Positions 61,538-64,000 of a stretch of 64,000 nucleotides of DNA are shown here, piece after piece. A program made the translations under genes and the position numbers. Within the stretch, counting starts at the first letter, position 1. Each line of letters begins with the position of its first letter. The notes beneath the pieces were generated by a model. The model was given only the letters and a program-made list of their open reading frames with translations. It was not told the DNA's origin and did no database searches. Origin of the DNA: CAIWHR01 sp963734055 (lineage in GTDB: Bacteria > Pseudomonadota > Gammaproteobacteria > Burkholderiales > Casimicrobiaceae); contig CAVTFQ010000007.1 of the NCBI GenBank assembly GCA_963734055.1, forward strand, positions 372,001 through 436,000, given 5' to 3'.

Positions 61538-62233
61538 TCACATCACGAGCTCCGCCACGAGCGGAAGATGATCGGATGCGATGCGCGCGAGCGGGCTCGC
61601 ATGACGGTGCAGCCGGCGCAGCGAGCCGGCGGGCGCGACCCAGATCCGGTCGAGCGCGAACATGGGCCGGCGCGCCGGAAACGTGGGCGCCGCCGCCGGC
61701 GCCTCGCGGAAATGGGAGTGCAGCCACCGCAGTGGCCGCCCCCACAGGTACCACTCGTTCAGGTCACCCATCAGGAGCATCGGGTGCGGCCGGTCGCGCT
61801 CGACGGCACCCAGGATGCGGCGCACCTGTTCGCGCCGCTCGCCCGGGCGGAGCCCAAGGTGCGTGCCGATGACGCGCAGGGCAGCAGGTCCCGCATCGAT
61901 CAGCACGTCGAGAGCGCCTCGCGGCTCGTAAGCGTCGACGGTGAGGTCGAGGTGATCGATCGCAAGGATCGGATGCCGCGAGAGGATGGCGTTGCCGAAG
62001 TCCGACCCCCGCCGCTGGTGGAGAGGCCCGTCAGCCACGTGGTACCCGGTCTCGCGCGCGAGGTGGGCGAGGAAGCTCCCGTGCTCGCCGGTCGAAGCAG
62101 CAACCTCCTGCAGCGCGACGATGTCGGCGTCGAGCTCCAACAGCACTTCGACGACGCGGTCGGGCACGCAGCGGCCGTCGCCGCCGATGCCGCCGTGGAT
62201 GTTCCAGGTCGCCGCGCGAAGCCGGTGGGCCAT
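61538..62233 (-). CDS. Endonuclease/exonuclease/phosphatase-fold protein
   Basis: A 231-residue protein with the EEP active-site motifs: TWNIHGGIGGDG, ALQEVAAS (catalytic Glu), LGLRPGERREQVRRIL, LLMGDLNEWY (GDLN metal site) and IASDHLPLVAELV (catalytic His). No membrane segment. The start is ATG 62233. It lies 4 nt after the phospholipase D/VTT gene on the same strand, the usual arrangement for such pairs, so they probably act together in lipid or nucleic-acid turnover. Confidence 0.85.
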   Translation of the reverse strand: MAHRLRAATWNIHGGIGGDGRCVPDRVVEVLLELDADIVALQEVAASTGEHGSFLAHLARETGYHVADGPLHQRRGSDFGNAILSRHPILAIDHLDLTVDAYEPRGALDVLIDAGPAALRVIGTHLGLRPGERREQVRRILGAVERDRPHPMLLMGDLNEWYLWGRPLRWLHSHFREAPAAAPTFPARRPMFALDRIWVAPAGSLRRLHRHASPLARIASDHLPLVAELVM

Positions 62234-62237
62234 GAGC

Positions 62238-64000
62238 TCAGGGGGGCGCGGAGCGGCCGGAGCGCGCGAGGACCTTGCGCTGGAGCAGGTGGAGGAGGGC
62301 GAAGATGATCGCCACGGCAATGCCCAGCAGCGCGAACGCGCGGAGGCTCGGCTCACGGATCGCGGCCACCACGCGATCGACGAAGACGCTCATCGCGGCG
62401 ATGCCGGGGATCAGCCCGAGAAGGGTTCCGAGCAGGAAGTCGCGCCAGCCGACATGCGACGCGCCGGCGACGATGTTCACGATCGAGAACGGCGCAATCG
62501 GCAGCATGCGCACGAAGGTGACGGCGAGAAGCCCGTGTTGTGCGAGCCGGCGCGACAGAGTGTTGATGCGGTGACCCGCAAGCTTGCGGACAGTCTCCCG
62601 GCCGAGCTTGCGTCCGATTGCGAATGTCGCCGTGGCGCTCAGCATGGCGCCGCCGGCCGCATAGAACGCGCCGAGCACGGGCCCGAACACGGCCGCGGTG
62701 ACCGCGATCAGAAGGAGCAGTGGAAAGGCCACGAGGCCGCCTGCGACGTAGGCGGCCGCGACGGCGAGTGGGCTCCACGGGTGCCCTCGCAGCTCTTCGC
62801 CCCAGCCGACGAGACGGTCCACGGCCAGCCAGTCGTGGAGCGGCGTCAGGCGCCACGCAAGCGCGAACACGGCCAGGATGGCCAGTCCGATTCCAAAGCC
62901 AATCAGCCGTGCGCGGGTCCCGGCACGGGCATCCTCTTCCGGTACGAGGTCCGCCACGATTGCGTCGGCGCGGAGCGGCTGCTCGGGATCGATGACCCGA
63001 TGGTCGGGCACCACGGCGTCGAGCGCGGGATCGAGCGGGAGGTCCGCGGGCTGTAGCGTGCGGCCCGACGGCGCCGCGAGGCTCGCTACGGCGCGATGCA
63101 GTCCTCCTTCGCGTCGGACGGCCGCGGCAACATCCGTCGGTCGACAGTCGAGGTGCTCGGCGAGGAGCCGCTCACGCAACCCGGCGATGGCCCGTTGGAG
63201 TCGTGGATCTCCCCGCGCTTCGAACGCGAGATTGCACTCGGTGTCGGTGCCGAGGGACCGGTCGGCGAGGTTGGCCGAGCCGACGATGACGAGATCGTCG
63301 TCGACCGTCATGACTTTGCTGTGCACATTGAGACAAGTATCGCTCGTCTGTTCCGGCAGCGTCGGGCAGTAGAGGCGGTAGCGTCCGTCGCGATCGGCGG
63401 TGCAGAGATCGCGATGGATCCGGGCGCGCAGCACGCCCATCGTGCTCGCCTCGAGCCATCCGCTCTGCCGATGGGGCGAGACCACCGCGATCTCCGGCGC
63501 GTCGTCGGTCCGCAGGCGTCGCGCGAGGGCGTCGGCAACGGCGCGCGAAGTGAAATACTGGTTCTCCGCAAAGACATGGCGTCGGGCAGCGGCGATCGCG
63601 TCGAGAAACAGCGCGCGGATCTCGCCAACGGCGGCGTTGCCCGCGAACGCGGGCTCGGTACGCGCGATCGCCACCGGAAGTCCGCCGGCGTCGGGCTCGA
63701 CCCCTTCGGGCCAGACTTCGTCGGGAATCCCCGGCCCGTCCGTTCGCGGCGACCGGTTCGTCGCCCGCCTCCAGCGTTCCCGGGCGAGCTCGCCCAGCGC
63801 GCGCGCGCAGTCGCCGGCGACGACGATGCCGACGTCGTGAAACGGTGTGTACGGCTCGCCGCGATGATTCACCCGGCGCGGATCATCCCGGGCGTGCGCG
63901 CTCGTGTCCCAGCGTGCGCGCGTGAGGTCGTAGCCGCTCACGAAGGCGACCGCGTCATCCACGACGATCACCTTCTGGTGGTGCGATGCGCCGGGCGGGT
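62238..64000 (-). CDS. Phospholipase D-like protein fused to a VTT (DedA-like) membrane domain, 5' end beyond window
   Basis: Open to the right edge. The first HKD motif is HHQKVIVVDD at the edge, and the second is NVHSKVMTVDDDLVIVGSANL, so this is the phospholipase D phosphodiesterase fold. After residue about 350 (window numbering) come several hydrophobic helices and the VTT motif (FGPVLGAFYAAGGAMLSATATFAIGRKLG, RMLPIAPFSIVNIVAGASHVG), as in DedA/SNARE-associated proteins. Such fusions are predicted membrane phospholipid phosphodiesterases or transphosphatidylases. The EEP gene follows in the same operon. Confidence 0.9.
   Translation of the reverse strand, partial: PPGASHHQKVIVVDDAVAFVSGYDLTRARWDTSAHARDDPRRVNHRGEPYTPFHDVGIVVAGDCARALGELARERWRRATNRSPRTDGPGIPDEVWPEGVEPDAGGLPVAIARTEPAFAGNAAVGEIRALFLDAIAAARRHVFAENQYFTSRAVADALARRLRTDDAPEIAVVSPHRQSGWLEASTMGVLRARIHRDLCTADRDGRYRLYCPTLPEQTSDTCLNVHSKVMTVDDDLVIVGSANLADRSLGTDTECNLAFEARGDPRLQRAIAGLRERLLAEHLDCRPTDVAAAVRREGGLHRAVASLAAPSGRTLQPADLPLDPALDAVVPDHRVIDPEQPLRADAIVADLVPEEDARAGTRARLIGFGIGLAILAVFALAWRLTPLHDWLAVDRLVGWGEELRGHPWSPLAVAAAYVAGGLVAFPLLLLIAVTAAVFGPVLGAFYAAGGAMLSATATFAIGRKLGRETVRKLAGHRINTLSRRLAQHGLLAVTFVRMLPIAPFSIVNIVAGASHVGWRDFLLGTLLGLIPGIAAMSVFVDRVVAAIREPSLRAFALLGIAVAIIFALLHLLQRKVLARSGRSAPP

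Overview
The window is GC-rich, densely coded DNA that reads like a betaproteobacterial chromosome, probably Burkholderiales-like. This placement is inferred from gene content: a DUF2917 protein, a Phasin_2-type phasin, a PEP-CTERM protein, an ImuA/ImuB/DnaE2 mutasome and a TAXI receptor. No rRNA or other decisive marker is present.

Left part (1-6456): a two-component pair on the minus strand (OmpR-type regulator followed by a multi-PAS/GAF sensor, cut by the window edge) stands divergent to a compact five-gene plus-strand operon. That operon encodes a ferritin-like diiron protein, an ArsM-like methyltransferase without one key cysteine, a DUF2917 protein, an alpha/beta hydrolase and a MAPEG membrane protein. 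I know of no described pathway for it.

Mutagenesis region (6479-22637): dnaE2 and a long minus-strand gene string, lexA - Cdd1/TfoX_C protein - cupin - GST - VOC - imuA - DinB-family - imuB, hold the SOS mutasome. An 18-bp palindromic LexA-box candidate lies 17-19 nt upstream of both dnaE2 and lexA. Five REPIN-like elements (two inverted copies of a GTAG-footed REP around unrelated spacers) lie here, all in or at the edge of these genes: two in dnaE2 (one shifts the frame), one in imuB, one rewriting the end of imuA, and one supplying the GST stop codon. Between dnaE2 and imuB lie an M14 carboxypeptidase, an MFS transporter, a cytochrome b561/molybdopterin oxidoreductase pair, a CHRD PEP-CTERM protein and a beta-helix protein.

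Middle (22853-38387): small proteins, an alcohol dehydrogenase, a phasin, a second CHRD protein, tRNA-Leu, tandem moeA genes (the second fused to a periplasmic-binding-like domain), a three-gene glycosyltransferase operon, a TAXI receptor, a citryl-CoA-lyase-like protein, UdgX and a mannonate-dehydratase-like enzyme.

Arsenic and accessory region (38599-47827): an arsR-arsI-arsC-acr3 operon with an operator-like palindrome over the arsR start codon, then a SLATT-domain protein, a DsrC-like protein lacking its terminal cysteine, an ankyrin protein, a geranylgeranyl-reductase-like flavoprotein and several exported proteins.

Island (48150-55898): an 18-bp exact direct repeat of the 3' end of tRNA-Cys marks a remnant integrated element of about 7.7 kb. 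It carries an AlbA_2/Schlafen-type protein, an HTH-BRCT-membrane protein operon, two genes cleanly split by an IS3 and an IS5 element (removing each IS and one target duplication restores the frame), and a decayed prophage-like gene. No integrase is visible.

Right end (56038-64000): tRNA-Gly, an aromatic aminotransferase, an MsbA-like ABC exporter, uvrB, an endonuclease/exonuclease/phosphatase-fold protein and a phospholipase-D/VTT fusion cut by the window edge.
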